A stretch of 18,730 nucleotides of DNA from Lachnospiraceae bacterium UBA5902 (GCA_002431865.1 DJEI01000025.1:1-18730); one strand, 5' to 3'. Numbered from the stretch's first letter, positions 6,562 through 14,127 are shown. The notes: generated from the letters alone by a model not told the origin. Translations and numbers: made by a program.

Positions 6562-7128
6562 TTATTTCTTTTTCTGCACACTGTATCCGAATTTACCGAC
6601 ATAATCGCCAAGCGTGAAATACTGTCCGTGGGAATATGCGATCAGATCTGTCTTGTTCAGATCGAACTTTCCAGTCTCATCCATATATTTCTCATCCGCA
6701 AGTACGGCTGTTACTTCTGCTAAGAACATATCATGAGAGCCAAACTCAATCACCTGTGTGACCTTGCACTCGATATTGACCGGACTTTCTTCGATGACAG
6801 GAACCGACACGGTCTGTGCCTTGCCCTTCATCAGCTTCATTTCCGCGAATTTATCTACATCTCTGCCCGATTTCACGCCACAATAGTCCATCGCATAGCA
6901 CAGATCCTTCGTCACTAAATTGATGACAAACTCTCCGTTTTTCGTGAGCAGTTCGTGCGAATATCTTGACTTTCGTACAGAGATCGATACCATCGGTGGA
7001 TCAGAATTGACGGTTCCTGTCCATGCGATCGTGATAATATCATCTGTTCCATTTCCATCACCGGTTGTCACCATAACCGCCGGTACTGGATATAACATAT
7101 TTCCCGGTTTCCAAACCTGTTTTGCCAT
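6562..7128 (-). CDS. Flavin reductase-like FMN-binding split-barrel protein
   Basis: This 188-residue protein belongs to the flavin_reductase/flavoredoxin family, which binds FMN and passes electrons from NAD(P)H or other donors. Visible motifs are the N-terminal PGNMLYPVPAVMVTT, the conserved ITIAWTGTVNSDPPMVSISV core that cradles FMN, and SRYSHELLTKNGEFVINL. The central CGVKSGRDVDKF and the C-terminal LIAYSHGQYFTLGDYVGKFG are also family-like. The ATG at 7128 has AGGAGG 8 nt upstream; an in-frame ATG at 7158 lies before that site. It is the last gene before the terminator at 6471-6532 and sits 58 nt after the alarmone synthetase. The physiological electron partner is unknown. Confidence 0.9.
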   Translation of the reverse strand: MAKQVWKPGNMLYPVPAVMVTTGDGNGTDDIITIAWTGTVNSDPPMVSISVRKSRYSHELLTKNGEFVINLVTKDLCYAMDYCGVKSGRDVDKFAEMKLMKGKAQTVSVPVIEESPVNIECKVTQVIEFGSHDMFLAEVTAVLADEKYMDETGKFDLNKTDLIAYSHGQYFTLGDYVGKFGYSVQKKK

Positions 7129-7186
7129 TGTTTCTGCCTCCTGTTCTGTTTGCATCAATTTGATAATTCAAATTACAATCACTCTA

Positions 7187-7852
7187 TTATTCCAGCAGAC
7201 TCCGGATCTCCTGCATCTTATAATCCATCGCTGTAATCGTATCTGCACATTTCTTCAATTCCTTCGCAATGATCTCAGGATGTTTCAGATTGTCCTTCTT
7301 ATACTTGAGTTTATGATCAAGACTCGCCCAGAAATCCATCGCGATTGTTCGAAACTGCACCTCGACCTTCATATATTTTTTCTCATTTGACAAGAAAATC
7401 GGAATCTCCACAATCAGATGCAGACTGCGATATCCATTTGGCTTTGGATTTCGTATGTAATCCTTCACACACACAACCCGGATATCATCCTGCTTTGTCA
7501 AAAGCTCTGATACCGTATAAATATCCTCCGGGAAGGAGCAGATTACACGCACACCTGCAATATCAGTCAGATTCTCCTCGATATTCTCAATCGAGATCTC
7601 AAGTCCTTTCCGTTTCATCTTCTCCACGATGCTGAGCGGTTTTTTCAATCTGCATCGGATCGACTCAAACGGATTTCGATTATACTGTGATGCAAACTCG
7701 GTATTTAACACCTTCAGCTTTGTCTCAATCTCCATCAGTGCACACTCATAGTGCATCATCAACTCTATAAATGGCTGCATCGTCTGCAGCACTTTTTCCG
7801 GGTTATCGGAGTTCATCAGAAGCTCCATACTCATATCTGTACTCCCGTTCAT
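7187..7852 (-). CDS. relQ: Small alarmone synthetase, RelQ/YjbM-type GTP pyrophosphokinase
   Basis: This 221-residue protein has only the RelA/SpoT synthetase domain; no HD hydrolase, TGS or ACT domain is present. That makes it a single-domain (p)ppGpp synthetase of the RelQ type, transferring pyrophosphate from ATP to GTP or GDP. Key segments: IRCRLKKPLSIVEKM (substrate-binding basic stretch), LTDIAGVRVICSF, KDYIRNPKPNGYRSLHLIV (G-loop region, near residue 136) and VEVQFRTIAMDFWASLDHKL (catalytic Glu). The ATG at 7852 follows the DHH stop by 1 nt with AGGGG 8 nt upstream. An ATG at 7834 with GGGAG upstream is a credible alternative. The tight coupling to a DHH phosphoesterase suggests joint control of nucleotide signals. 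Confidence 0.93.
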   Translation of the reverse strand: MNGSTDMSMELLMNSDNPEKVLQTMQPFIELMMHYECALMEIETKLKVLNTEFASQYNRNPFESIRCRLKKPLSIVEKMKRKGLEISIENIEENLTDIAGVRVICSFPEDIYTVSELLTKQDDIRVVCVKDYIRNPKPNGYRSLHLIVEIPIFLSNEKKYMKVEVQFRTIAMDFWASLDHKLKYKKDNLKHPEIIAKELKKCADTITAMDYKMQEIRSLLE

Positions 7853-7853
7853 G

Positions 7854-8840
7854 TTACACACCCCTATTCTTACGAATCGCATTCATAAATAATTCTTTTA
7901 ATTTCCGGTCATAGTCTCGTCCGATTTTATCGAGTGCCTCATGGCTGACAAATCCACCTGCCATCGCAGCATGTCCACCACCGGAGCCAATTCCATCCAA
8001 CGCCTGATAGATCAGTTTTCCGGCATCGACATCTGCCCGCTCACTACGCACAGAGAACTTAATGCCATCTGAATTGACGGAGTATACAACTGCTACATTC
8101 ACCACATCCAATGACAAGATAAAATCCGATATAATCGCAACCAAAGAACTCGGACACTCAAACGGTATGTAAGTAAATCCAACATAATCGAACACCTCAA
8201 TATGCTCGATTGCCGCACCATACGCTTTTAAGTCCTGAAATTCTATCGTGGAATTGTACATACTGTTCAGCTTTTCCGTACTGATATAATTGAACAGGTA
8301 TGCCATCATATCCATATCAAACGCGGTTGTTCCTCGCACAAAATCCGCCGTATCCATCTTGATTCCATAGGCAAGTGCCGTTGCCACATCCTCATCAATT
8401 GGAACACCGCTTGTCTGAAAATATGATGCAACAATACTCGCACAGGCACCGACAATCCGGATATCCTCATACTTGTAATCCTCTGTCTTTACAAAAATTG
8501 GATGATGGTCAACACACGCCACCTCATCGCCCGGCAGGTCTGCCGTATTAGCATTCGGTTTTTGGCAGTCGACATGCACAATATAGTCCTCTGCCTGCAT
8601 GTCCGGAATATCATCATACGAATAAATCTCGATTCCAAACGTATCCATCATCTTTCTCGTATTAAATCGGTCAATACTTCCGACATAACAGATGGTCGAT
8701 GTAATTCCATAATATTCCAGATACCGCTTCAAGCCAAATGCACTCGATATCGCATCCGGATCCGGAAAATTATGTGTCTGTAAATATACCTTATGTCCTC
8801 TCAGAAGTTCAATCAACGCCTTCTGTTTTTCTTCTGCCAC
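7854..8840 (-). CDS. DHH/DHHA1 phosphoesterase (NrnA-like)
   Basis: This 328-residue protein is the size of NrnA/pAp-phosphatase family enzymes, which use manganese to cleave short oligonucleotides, pAp or linear dinucleotides such as pApA. Seen: THNFPDPDAISSAFG (metal ligands Asp27 and Asp29), YIVHVDCQKPN, the DHH motif itself at residues 111-113 (CVDHHP), and the C-terminal DHHA1 substrate loop GIGSGGGHAAMAGGF. It has no membrane segments, so it is cytoplasmic and not GdpP. It starts at a GTG (8840) with AGGAGG 5 nt upstream and 12 nt after the stop of the small membrane protein. The exact substrate is not determined by sequence. Confidence 0.92.
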   Translation of the reverse strand: MAEEKQKALIELLRGHKVYLQTHNFPDPDAISSAFGLKRYLEYYGITSTICYVGSIDRFNTRKMMDTFGIEIYSYDDIPDMQAEDYIVHVDCQKPNANTADLPGDEVACVDHHPIFVKTEDYKYEDIRIVGACASIVASYFQTSGVPIDEDVATALAYGIKMDTADFVRGTTAFDMDMMAYLFNYISTEKLNSMYNSTIEFQDLKAYGAAIEHIEVFDYVGFTYIPFECPSSLVAIISDFILSLDVVNVAVVYSVNSDGIKFSVRSERADVDAGKLIYQALDGIGSGGGHAAMAGGFVSHEALDKIGRDYDRKLKELFMNAIRKNRGV

Positions 8841-8852
8841 TTGCGCCTCCTG

Positions 8853-8993
8853 TTAACAATCGAAACACAGCAATACATACGCCAGGATTAGCATTGCCGT
8901 CACTAAAACAAACTCACAAAAACCACTGACAAAATACGAAAGTATCATGCCAATCGCCATAAATAAAATCGAATACCCAAATAATGCCTTCAA
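8853..8993 (-). CDS. Small 46-residue membrane protein
   Basis: A short frame from TTG (8993) to TAA (8853-8855), with AGAGG 5 nt upstream and an in-frame TAG at 9018-9020 that limits any longer version. The product is mostly two hydrophobic helices, GYSILFMAIGMILSYFV and FVLVTAMLILAYVLLCF, joined by a short SGFCE turn. It lies between GerW and the DHH gene in the same direction. Its stop is 12 nt from the DHH start, and the DHH ribosome site begins just before that start. I know of no function; a small membrane partner or regulator is possible. Support is ribosome-site placement, hydrophobic pattern and tight fit; codon evidence is limited by length. Confidence 0.6.
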   Translation of the reverse strand: MKALFGYSILFMAIGMILSYFVSGFCEFVLVTAMLILAYVLLCFDC

Positions 8994-9071
8994 CGCCGCC
9001 TCTTCCTCGTTTTTGCTCTATTACATACTATGAAGCAAACAGTCCGAAAAGACGTAATTTCACATCAAATC

Positions 9072-9479
9072 CTAGTTGTTCTCACTTGCGTGTTCGATGG
9101 CTTCTTTGACCTCCGGGCTGTCAATATCCACATCTGCTTTCTTGCCCATGGCTGTTGCAATCTTATCGACAACCTCTGGAATCATATCGATTACCTTGCT
9201 TACCGTGTCACCCTGCTTGACCGGAATCATCTTCGCATGTCCGTTCTGGATCACAAGTACCGCAGTTGGAGACATCTTACCTCCCATTCCTCCTCCGGCA
9301 GAGTTGGAACCGCCGTTTTTGCCAAATGCACCGGCAGCTACACCGAAATTCACATCCACCAACGGTAAAATAATTGTATCGCCTACCTTCGTTGGCTCGC
9401 CGACAACCGTCTTCGTTGTAAGCAGAGAATCCATTCCATGAAATAAAGAACCAACTGTCTGATTAAAATCATTTGCCAT
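9072..9479 (-). CDS. ytfJ: GerW family sporulation protein (YtfJ)
   Basis: This 135-residue protein matches the GerW/YtfJ family, needed for normal spore germination in Bacillus and widespread in spore-forming Firmicutes. Recognisable parts are SLFHGMDSLLTTKTVVGEP at the N-terminus, then GDTIILPLVDVNFGVAAGAFG, the glycine-rich GGSNSAGGGMGGKMSPTAVLV and the final VIDMIPEVVDKIATA. The ATG at 9479 has GGAGG 9 nt upstream. It follows a DUF2953 gene by 31 nt, the same order as ytfI-ytfJ of Bacillus, which supports the call. About 78 nt separate it from the small membrane gene; I see no convincing promoter in that gap. Confidence 0.93.
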   Translation of the reverse strand: MANDFNQTVGSLFHGMDSLLTTKTVVGEPTKVGDTIILPLVDVNFGVAAGAFGKNGGSNSAGGGMGGKMSPTAVLVIQNGHAKMIPVKQGDTVSKVIDMIPEVVDKIATAMGKKADVDIDSPEVKEAIEHASENN

Positions 9480-9510
9480 TTCCTATTACCTCCATTTTCC
9501 TATATTATCC

Positions 9511-10626
9511 TTACTGATTCATTACTTTCTTTGCGGTCTTGATTGTCCGCCATATATTTCTGTTTAATACGATTCGGAGCAGGTAACCAAGCTGGATTCT
9601 GCCTTTCAGCTTCACATCCATTTCTAATACCTTCTTTTCAAAATCTGGCTGCATCGACAGCCCTTTTTGATATACAAACGGCAATAAGCTCAAATACCCG
9701 GTCACCTGTCCGGTCTTGTATGGCTCATCCATGCCGTAATGCACATACCCCTTTACCTTACGCGGCAATATATGCTTCAACGTCCGCGGAATGTATTTTT
9801 TCAAATACTCGCGCGTCTTTACCGTACACGACAAATTCCAGAAATTCTGCAGCCGTCGGATTTTTTTCTTTGCCGTCGCCGTCTTTTTCTCAATCTTGCC
9901 GGTCACACGCTCCGCGACCTTACCCGGTGTGTGATTTATCACAAATGTCCAGATCTTCTTAATGTTCTCCCACACCTTATGGCACAATATCTTCAATCTG
10001 CCCGATCGCTTCTTTTCTTCTTTTGGAAGATCATCTGGTTCATCCAGATCAAAGATATCATGCTCTGATTCATCCTCTGATCCCTCCATGGATTCTTTCT
10101 CTGTCCCGGATCCGGTCTCCTCTGTTGTATCTGTCCCTGGAAGCGGTATCGTAGGTATTTTTGTAACGTTATCGCCTGCCTTGATCATTTTATCGGACAC
10201 ATCTATTGTTTTTTTCGGTGCCTTTTCTGTGTTTTTCTGTGATTGCACTGGATCCTCGCAGATTTCATCCTCGTACTCATCCATATCGCTATCATCCCAT
10301 GCATCATCGAATCCCTCGTCAGCGAGATGCTCGGCTTCATGCTCCGCAGCTTCCGCTTTCTTCTTTCCAAGCCGGAACCAGAGCACCCGGATCTCCTGTT
10401 CGAGTTTATCCTTCTCCCGGCTCTGGTCATACAGCACCCGGACACTTACGATCAGGTACCGCATCTTTGCCTTTGCCCGTAATGTCTTTCCTCCCTGATA
10501 CGAGATATCTGCCTGATACCGGATCGGACAGAATAAAATCAACAACACAAGCAAGAGAAGCAATCCTATGATGCCAAGAAGGATCCATCCGATTATTTTC
10601 AAAATAAGCAACAATACATGCAGCAT
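9511..10626 (-). CDS. DUF2953 domain membrane protein (YtfI-like)
   Basis: This 371-residue protein begins with a long hydrophobic helix (residues about 3-33, LLLILKIIGWILLGIIG onward, ending FCPIRY). A beta-rich stretch YQADISYQGG follows. The middle, roughly residues 90-205, is low-complexity and strongly acidic (EDEICEDP, EESEHDIFDLDEPDDLPKEE-type runs) and probably disordered. The C-terminal part carries the DUF2953 signature: KGYVHYGMDEPYKTGQVTGY, PFVYQKGLSMQPDFEKKVLE and LRIVLNRNIWRTIKT. Family members lie next to ytfJ in spore formers; function is unknown. AGGAG sits 11 nt before the ATG, slightly far. The acidic insert makes it longer than the Bacillus protein. Confidence 0.85.
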   Translation of the reverse strand: MLHVLLLILKIIGWILLGIIGLLLLLVLLILFCPIRYQADISYQGGKTLRAKAKMRYLIVSVRVLYDQSREKDKLEQEIRVLWFRLGKKKAEAAEHEAEHLADEGFDDAWDDSDMDEYEDEICEDPVQSQKNTEKAPKKTIDVSDKMIKAGDNVTKIPTIPLPGTDTTEETGSGTEKESMEGSEDESEHDIFDLDEPDDLPKEEKKRSGRLKILCHKVWENIKKIWTFVINHTPGKVAERVTGKIEKKTATAKKKIRRLQNFWNLSCTVKTREYLKKYIPRTLKHILPRKVKGYVHYGMDEPYKTGQVTGYLSLLPFVYQKGLSMQPDFEKKVLEMDVKLKGRIQLGYLLRIVLNRNIWRTIKTAKKVMNQ

Positions 10627-10664
10627 TCCTTACCCTACTCCTACCTGTGTTTCTTCTTTTTCAA

Positions 10665-10979
10665 TCAAAAGAAAAAATCTTCTACCTTCCATTCTTCCCC
10701 AGTTTCATCATACATATCCTGTATGATCTGTACAACAAGCTGTTCTACCATTTCTTTACCTCTTGCAAAGCCGACAACCCGTATCTGAGAATCCATCTTC
10801 CTATACGGCTTCTGTAACAACTGATTATATGGATAAATCTCCAACAATCCATCCTGCAATAACGGCAACACGATCACATACAGATTCCGGGCAGTCTTAT
10901 GTCTTTTGATCCGTTTTTTTATTCTTGCCTGCTTCCGCTCTGTGAGATTGTATGTATAACATTTATCAGCAAAAATCAC
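10665..10979 (-). CDS. Unknown 104-residue basic/mixed protein
   Basis: It starts at a GTG (10979) only 2 nt after the stop of the 467-residue gene, whose last codons supply the GAGGAG ribosome site 5 nt upstream, so translation is coupled. Residues about 12-32 are strongly basic (LTERKQARIKKRIKRHKTAR). A beta-like core follows (NLYVIVLPLLQDGLLEIYPY), then QIRVVGFARGKEMVEQLVVQ and an acidic end (EEWKVEDFFF). There is no signal peptide or membrane helix, and I do not recognise the family. Its fixed position between the helical protein and the DUF2953 gene suggests co-expression. Confidence 0.7.
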   Translation of the reverse strand: MIFADKCYTYNLTERKQARIKKRIKRHKTARNLYVIVLPLLQDGLLEIYPYNQLLQKPYRKMDSQIRVVGFARGKEMVEQLVVQIIQDMYDETGEEWKVEDFFF

Positions 10980-10981
10980 GA

Positions 10982-12385
10982 TTACTCCTCTATCATCTCT
11001 GAAATCAGCTTATTACATGCCATAAGTTCGCTGTCATCCTTACAATTCTCAATTACATAATCAAAATAATCCCGGATCTCCTGCTGTGTGTTCATGAAGA
11101 TTGGCATGGCTGCCAGAAGCTTACACATCATACTGCGGTAAACCGGTTTCTTCACACCTGCAAACAACTCAGCAAGCTCCTTTACAAGTGCTTCCTTCTT
11201 CGCAGTAATATACGCATGATCTGCGGTTTCTGCCTTTCCAGATACCTTATCGAGATCAATAAACAAGCTTGTAGAAAGCAGCTTGCTCACTTTGTCCAGA
11301 CGGTCAAATGCCTCTGTCAGCGCAAGTGTTTCAATCTGTTCTGCTTTTCCAACCCGGATCTCATCCAAAACAGTTTCTAAAATTACGATTGATTCATATA
11401 CACGCTCCTGCACACCCTCAATCGTGAAGAACTCATCCATCACCTCATCCGGCAACTGATCGATCGTCTCAGCCTTTACACATGCCTTGATAATCCGTAG
11501 CGCTGCCGCATAGCCCGGCACATCTTCCTTGTTCTTCTCATATGCTGCATCAATCGTTAGAAGAATTGTATAGATATCATTGATGACTTCCTGCAGCAGC
11601 ATATATGCAGACACTTCGTTGTTAATGATCGTTGCAGCCTGATTCAGACGCTTTGTCAGATTCTCAAACTCCGGCAATGTAAGTGCTGCATAATCAGTCT
11701 CTGCAAGATCTGTATACACATGATATAAAAATGGATATTCCGTTTCAAAGCCCTTTGGCTTCTTCAAAAGCACTGCACTGCGCAGCATATCGACAAATTC
11801 ATCCACAGAGGTTGTCTCACCCTCCTCGTAGATGTTCAGTGTCGAATTGATGATATCGTAGAACTTGTTCTTCGTCATACGTACCGGAAGCTGTGCCATC
11901 AGAAGCTGTAATTTGCTGTTTATAACAACCGTATCATTCTCCGCAAATACATAGGCAAACATCTTCTCAGAAAGTCCTTTTGCATCGACCAGTGCCACCT
12001 CATCTCGCACGGCTGCCTCCACACGGTTTAACACATATTCATAGATCTCATATGCATCCGTATAGGCTGTCAGAATATGCATCTTATATTCTACATTACT
12101 TCGAAGCTGTGCGATTGCTTCCATGGAATCTTCATCCACTGCCTCACGCTTAACCAGATGACGGTCTAACAATCCGGTCAGAAGTGCAAAATATTTGCAG
12201 ACATCCATGTTCTTATCGTCCTGTTCATCACACACTTCCTTCATCGTATAATAATTCATGCTTCCCTTTACGGTTGCATAACAGTTATACTGTCTGTTCA
12301 GCAGTTCTGCATATTCCGGAAGCTTCTTGTCCAAGTCTTTGTCTCTCTGTATATCTGTCACTAATTTCTTACATGTTGCTATCAT
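10982..12385 (-). CDS. Unknown 467-residue all-helical protein
   Basis: This cytoplasmic-looking protein has no signal or membrane segment, predicted from composition to be almost entirely alpha-helical and acidic (repeated patterns such as LLDRHLVKREAVDEDSM and VLDEIRVGKAEQIETL). No enzyme motif is visible. The start is the ATG at 12385, with AAGGAGA 8 nt upstream. The frame stays open upstream to 12520, but that extension runs through the tandem repeat at 12407-12567 and would be a translated repeat, so I reject it. The stop is 2 nt before the next gene. It is probably a lineage-specific conserved protein; function cannot be stated. Confidence 0.8.
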   Translation of the reverse strand: MIATCKKLVTDIQRDKDLDKKLPEYAELLNRQYNCYATVKGSMNYYTMKEVCDEQDDKNMDVCKYFALLTGLLDRHLVKREAVDEDSMEAIAQLRSNVEYKMHILTAYTDAYEIYEYVLNRVEAAVRDEVALVDAKGLSEKMFAYVFAENDTVVINSKLQLLMAQLPVRMTKNKFYDIINSTLNIYEEGETTSVDEFVDMLRSAVLLKKPKGFETEYPFLYHVYTDLAETDYAALTLPEFENLTKRLNQAATIINNEVSAYMLLQEVINDIYTILLTIDAAYEKNKEDVPGYAAALRIIKACVKAETIDQLPDEVMDEFFTIEGVQERVYESIVILETVLDEIRVGKAEQIETLALTEAFDRLDKVSKLLSTSLFIDLDKVSGKAETADHAYITAKKEALVKELAELFAGVKKPVYRSMMCKLLAAMPIFMNTQQEIRDYFDYVIENCKDDSELMACNKLISEMIEE

Positions 12386-12406
12386 CGTTTCAGTCTCCTT
12401 TTTATC

Positions 12407-12567
12407 GGTAACGCCCCCTCGCATCCGCTCGGCGGCATGTCGTCGCCAGCATCCTGAATATGCGCTCCGCACATATGGCTGGCTCTCGGGTAACGCCCCC
12501 TCGCATCCGCTCGGCGGCATGTCGTCGCCAGCATCCTAAATATGCGCTCCGCACATATGGCTGGCTC
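12407..12567. repeat. Two tandem copies of an 82-bp-period structured repeat
   Basis: Copies at 12407-12485 and 12489-12567 differ at only one base (G at 12456, A at 12538). Each contains nested inverted repeats: GCCAGC/GCTGGC enclosing ATATGCGC/GCACATAT around a TCC loop, plus a separate CCGC-TCG-GCGG hairpin. GC content is well above the flanks. The array fills the whole space between the rhomboid stop codon (12568) and the ribosome site of the 467-residue gene. It looks like a dispersed intergenic repeat, or a short structured mobile element, that has duplicated. Confidence 0.85.
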
Positions 12568-13479
12568 CTATTTCACGTGTTCATGCGTAAATAAATGCTC
12601 GTTGCAATACTCATAATTTCCGTTACATTTTGAGCAGAACCGGAACTCCAGATCATCGCCATCCCGCTCCGTTCTTCCACAGATTGCACATTTGTGCTTC
12701 GTAATGTTTGATGGATATCCCATCTGTTGTGCCTTGTGCCGACGGTCCGCCTCTCCATTTACCTGACGGGACAGATTCTCCACACGACGGTCGTAATCCC
12801 GTTTCCTTCGTCTGGCTGCCGCTTTGCTGTTCGAGCTTCGCATGCCGACACCCCGTCCCATGATCAGGTAAAAGATGAAGAAATTCACCAGATATGCAAT
12901 GATGGACCCCCGATTCAACGTGGTTGTCCGCATAAATTCCACTGCCATCAGTCCCATATCTATGACTGCGATCCAGACAGCACGGATTGGAAGGAAAAAC
13001 ATAAACAACACTCTTGCATCCGAATACATCAGTGCAAATGCTAAGAACAATCCATAATCAAAGTAATACATTGCAAAGATACCCATATCAAGCATGCCAA
13101 GAATCGAACCGGATGCGTAAAAATAAATACTGATGCCAAGCATGATCACTGTATTCCAGAACCATGTACCAAATATATAGAGGTTAAACATAAATGTTCC
13201 CATCGCCTGTTCAATCTGCTGTCCAAACAAAATCAGACAGAATATCATCAGAATACTAATCAGATTCAGGTCTCCCGGTGGTGAAAATACCCATGTGAAC
13301 AATCTCCAGAACTGATGCTGTACCATGATCTCATACGGTGAAAAAACAAGCTTGTACGCAAACGTCGGAACAAACGCCCATAAAACATACGAGATAGCCA
13401 TCACAACTGCAATTTTGATCGGGAGATTTCGAATTGCAAATTTACCAAATTTTTTCTCTAACTTCGCAAAAAAACTCAA
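12568..13479 (-). CDS. Rhomboid-like membrane protein with C-terminal zinc ribbon
   Basis: This 303-residue polytopic protein has about six hydrophobic segments between residues 20 and 210. It keeps rhomboid landmarks: HQFWRLFTWVFSPPGDLN, LFGQQIEQAMGTFMFNLYIF and ARVLFMFFLPIRAVWI. The stretch aligned to the catalytic GxSG reads FDYG (in MYYFDYGLFLAFALMY). The last helix (SIIAYLVNFFIFYLIMG) has no histidine, so it is probably not a protease. A nearby YASGSILG resembles GxSG but is at the wrong spacing from ARVLF. A basic linker (AAARRRKRDYDRR) leads to CAICGR and FCSKC, two CxxC pairs of a zinc ribbon. Start is TTG (13479) with GAGG 10 nt upstream. Such pseudo-rhomboids are common in Clostridia. 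Confidence 0.8.
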   Translation of the reverse strand: MSFFAKLEKKFGKFAIRNLPIKIAVVMAISYVLWAFVPTFAYKLVFSPYEIMVQHQFWRLFTWVFSPPGDLNLISILMIFCLILFGQQIEQAMGTFMFNLYIFGTWFWNTVIMLGISIYFYASGSILGMLDMGIFAMYYFDYGLFLAFALMYSDARVLFMFFLPIRAVWIAVIDMGLMAVEFMRTTTLNRGSIIAYLVNFFIFYLIMGRGVGMRSSNSKAAARRRKRDYDRRVENLSRQVNGEADRRHKAQQMGYPSNITKHKCAICGRTERDGDDLEFRFCSKCNGNYEYCNEHLFTHEHVK

Positions 13480-13519
13480 ATTAAATTATCCTCACTTTCA
13501 CTTTGCATATCAATTCGAT

Positions 13520-13528
13520 ATTATAACA
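13520..13528 (-). promoter_or_regulatory. Extended -10 promoter of the rhomboid gene run
   Basis: Minus strand TGTTATAAT (13528-13520) combines a perfect TATAAT with the TGn extension. No -35 consensus is present; that position is occupied by the palindrome at 13530-13553. This is what is expected of an extended -10 promoter or one dependent on a regulator. Confidence 0.5.
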
Positions 13529-13529
13529 T

Positions 13530-13553
13530 GTCACCACGCGTACGCGTGATGAC
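13530..13553. promoter_or_regulatory. 24-bp near-perfect palindrome, likely operator
   Basis: GTCA-c-CACGCGT meets ACGCGTG-a-TGAC: 11 of 12 symmetric pairs match and the inner 14 bp (13535-13548) are perfect. It covers the spacer and -35 position of the extended -10 promoter at 13520-13528. A bound dimer there would block polymerase, or a dimer overlapping the -35 could activate. Confidence 0.45.
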
Positions 13554-13557
13554 CTAC

Positions 13558-13573
13558 GCACGCATCAGCGTGC
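13558..13573. repeat. Short perfect hairpin
   Basis: GCACGC and GCGTGC arms around an ATCA loop, 4 bp from the operator-like palindrome. There is no T-tract on either strand, so it is not an obvious terminator. The CACGC/GCGTG core is shared with the palindrome and could be a second half-site pair. Confidence 0.4.
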
Positions 13574-13593
13574 TTCATTATACCCTATATACA

Positions 13594-13641
13594 TAAAAAA
13601 AGCAATCGCCACACACGGATTCTCCGTCTGTGGCAATCACT
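13594..13641 (-). terminator. Intrinsic terminator of the LysM gene
   Basis: On the minus strand a 19-position stem (13641-13623 with 13619-13601) has 18 pairs, including G-U wobbles that only work in minus-strand RNA. A 3-nt loop and then TTTTTTT (complement of 13594-13600) complete it. Confidence 0.85.
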
Positions 13642-13666
13642 TTTCTCATACACTTCTATCCCATTT

Positions 13667-14029
13667 TCACCAATCTGTTCCTATTGACTGTTTTTCTTTC
13701 TCTGGCGGGATCCGGATGATCGTTCCAAGCGGTACACGCAGATCGTAAAGCTCCCGGTTATACTGCACCAGATCTGCAATATCGGTATCAAATTCGTTCA
13801 CTAAGCTTCCAAGTGTCTCACCGACCTTTGCTGTATAATAACGACGTTCCTCTTCCTCGTACACTTCCGTTGGAATACATATCTCATCCCCCGGCTGCAG
13901 GTTGTAGACATTGACATATGGATTCTCTTTCAGGATATCAATCAGGCGGACACCGTACAGTTTTGACAATTTGTATAGCGTATCCCCGGCAACGACTTTG
14001 TGTACTGTTCCCTTGCATTCATGCTCCAT
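13667..14029 (-). CDS. Two-LysM-domain protein
   Basis: This 120-residue protein consists almost wholly of two LysM modules, which bind N-acetylglucosamine-containing glycans such as peptidoglycan. Module 1 covers about residues 10-53 (HKVVAGDTLYKLSKLYGV to LQPGDEICIP) and module 2 about 64-107 (YTAKVGETLGSLVNEF to LGTIIRIP). There is no signal peptide, so it may act inside the forespore or coat, or be exported otherwise; spore coat proteins of this layout are common in Clostridia. I chose the ATG at 14029 because GGAG lies 9 nt upstream. The in-frame ATG at 14050 adds seven residues but lacks a ribosome site. It is monocistronic, with its own terminator at 13594-13641. Confidence 0.85.
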   Translation of the reverse strand: MEHECKGTVHKVVAGDTLYKLSKLYGVRLIDILKENPYVNVYNLQPGDEICIPTEVYEEEERRYYTAKVGETLGSLVNEFDTDIADLVQYNRELYDLRVPLGTIIRIPPEKEKQSIGTDW

Positions 14030-14098
14030 ACCGCATATCTCCATACTCATTTCTGATTATTTTATTCTTTATAGGTAGAAAATGTTCATATTTTCCTG

Positions 14099-14127
14099 TT
14101 GAAATTCATGATTCATTCTTATATAAT
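14099..14127 (+). promoter_or_regulatory. Sigma-A promoter of the activase/dehydratase gene
   Basis: TTGAAA (14099-14104), 17 bp, TATAAT (14122-14127). Predicted start is about 14134, leaving a leader of about 56 nt before the ATG at 14190. The rest of the divergent gap (14030-14098) shows only a possible minus-strand TATAAA near 14070 for the LysM gene, with no good -35. Confidence 0.75.

Noticed and set aside
7157..7174. Perfect AATTTGA-TAAT-TCAAATT hairpin between relQ and the flavoprotein gene
   Set aside because: All AT-rich with no T-tract, so weak as a terminator. It could be a chance palindrome.
9962..10498. Long plus-strand serine-rich frame opposite the DUF2953 gene
   Set aside because: It mirrors the acidic low-complexity stretch of the real gene and has no ribosome site.
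12386..12520. N-terminal extension of the 467-residue protein (45 extra residues)
   Set aside because: It is a translation of the tandem repeat and lies upstream of a good AAGGAGA site that fits the ATG at 12385.
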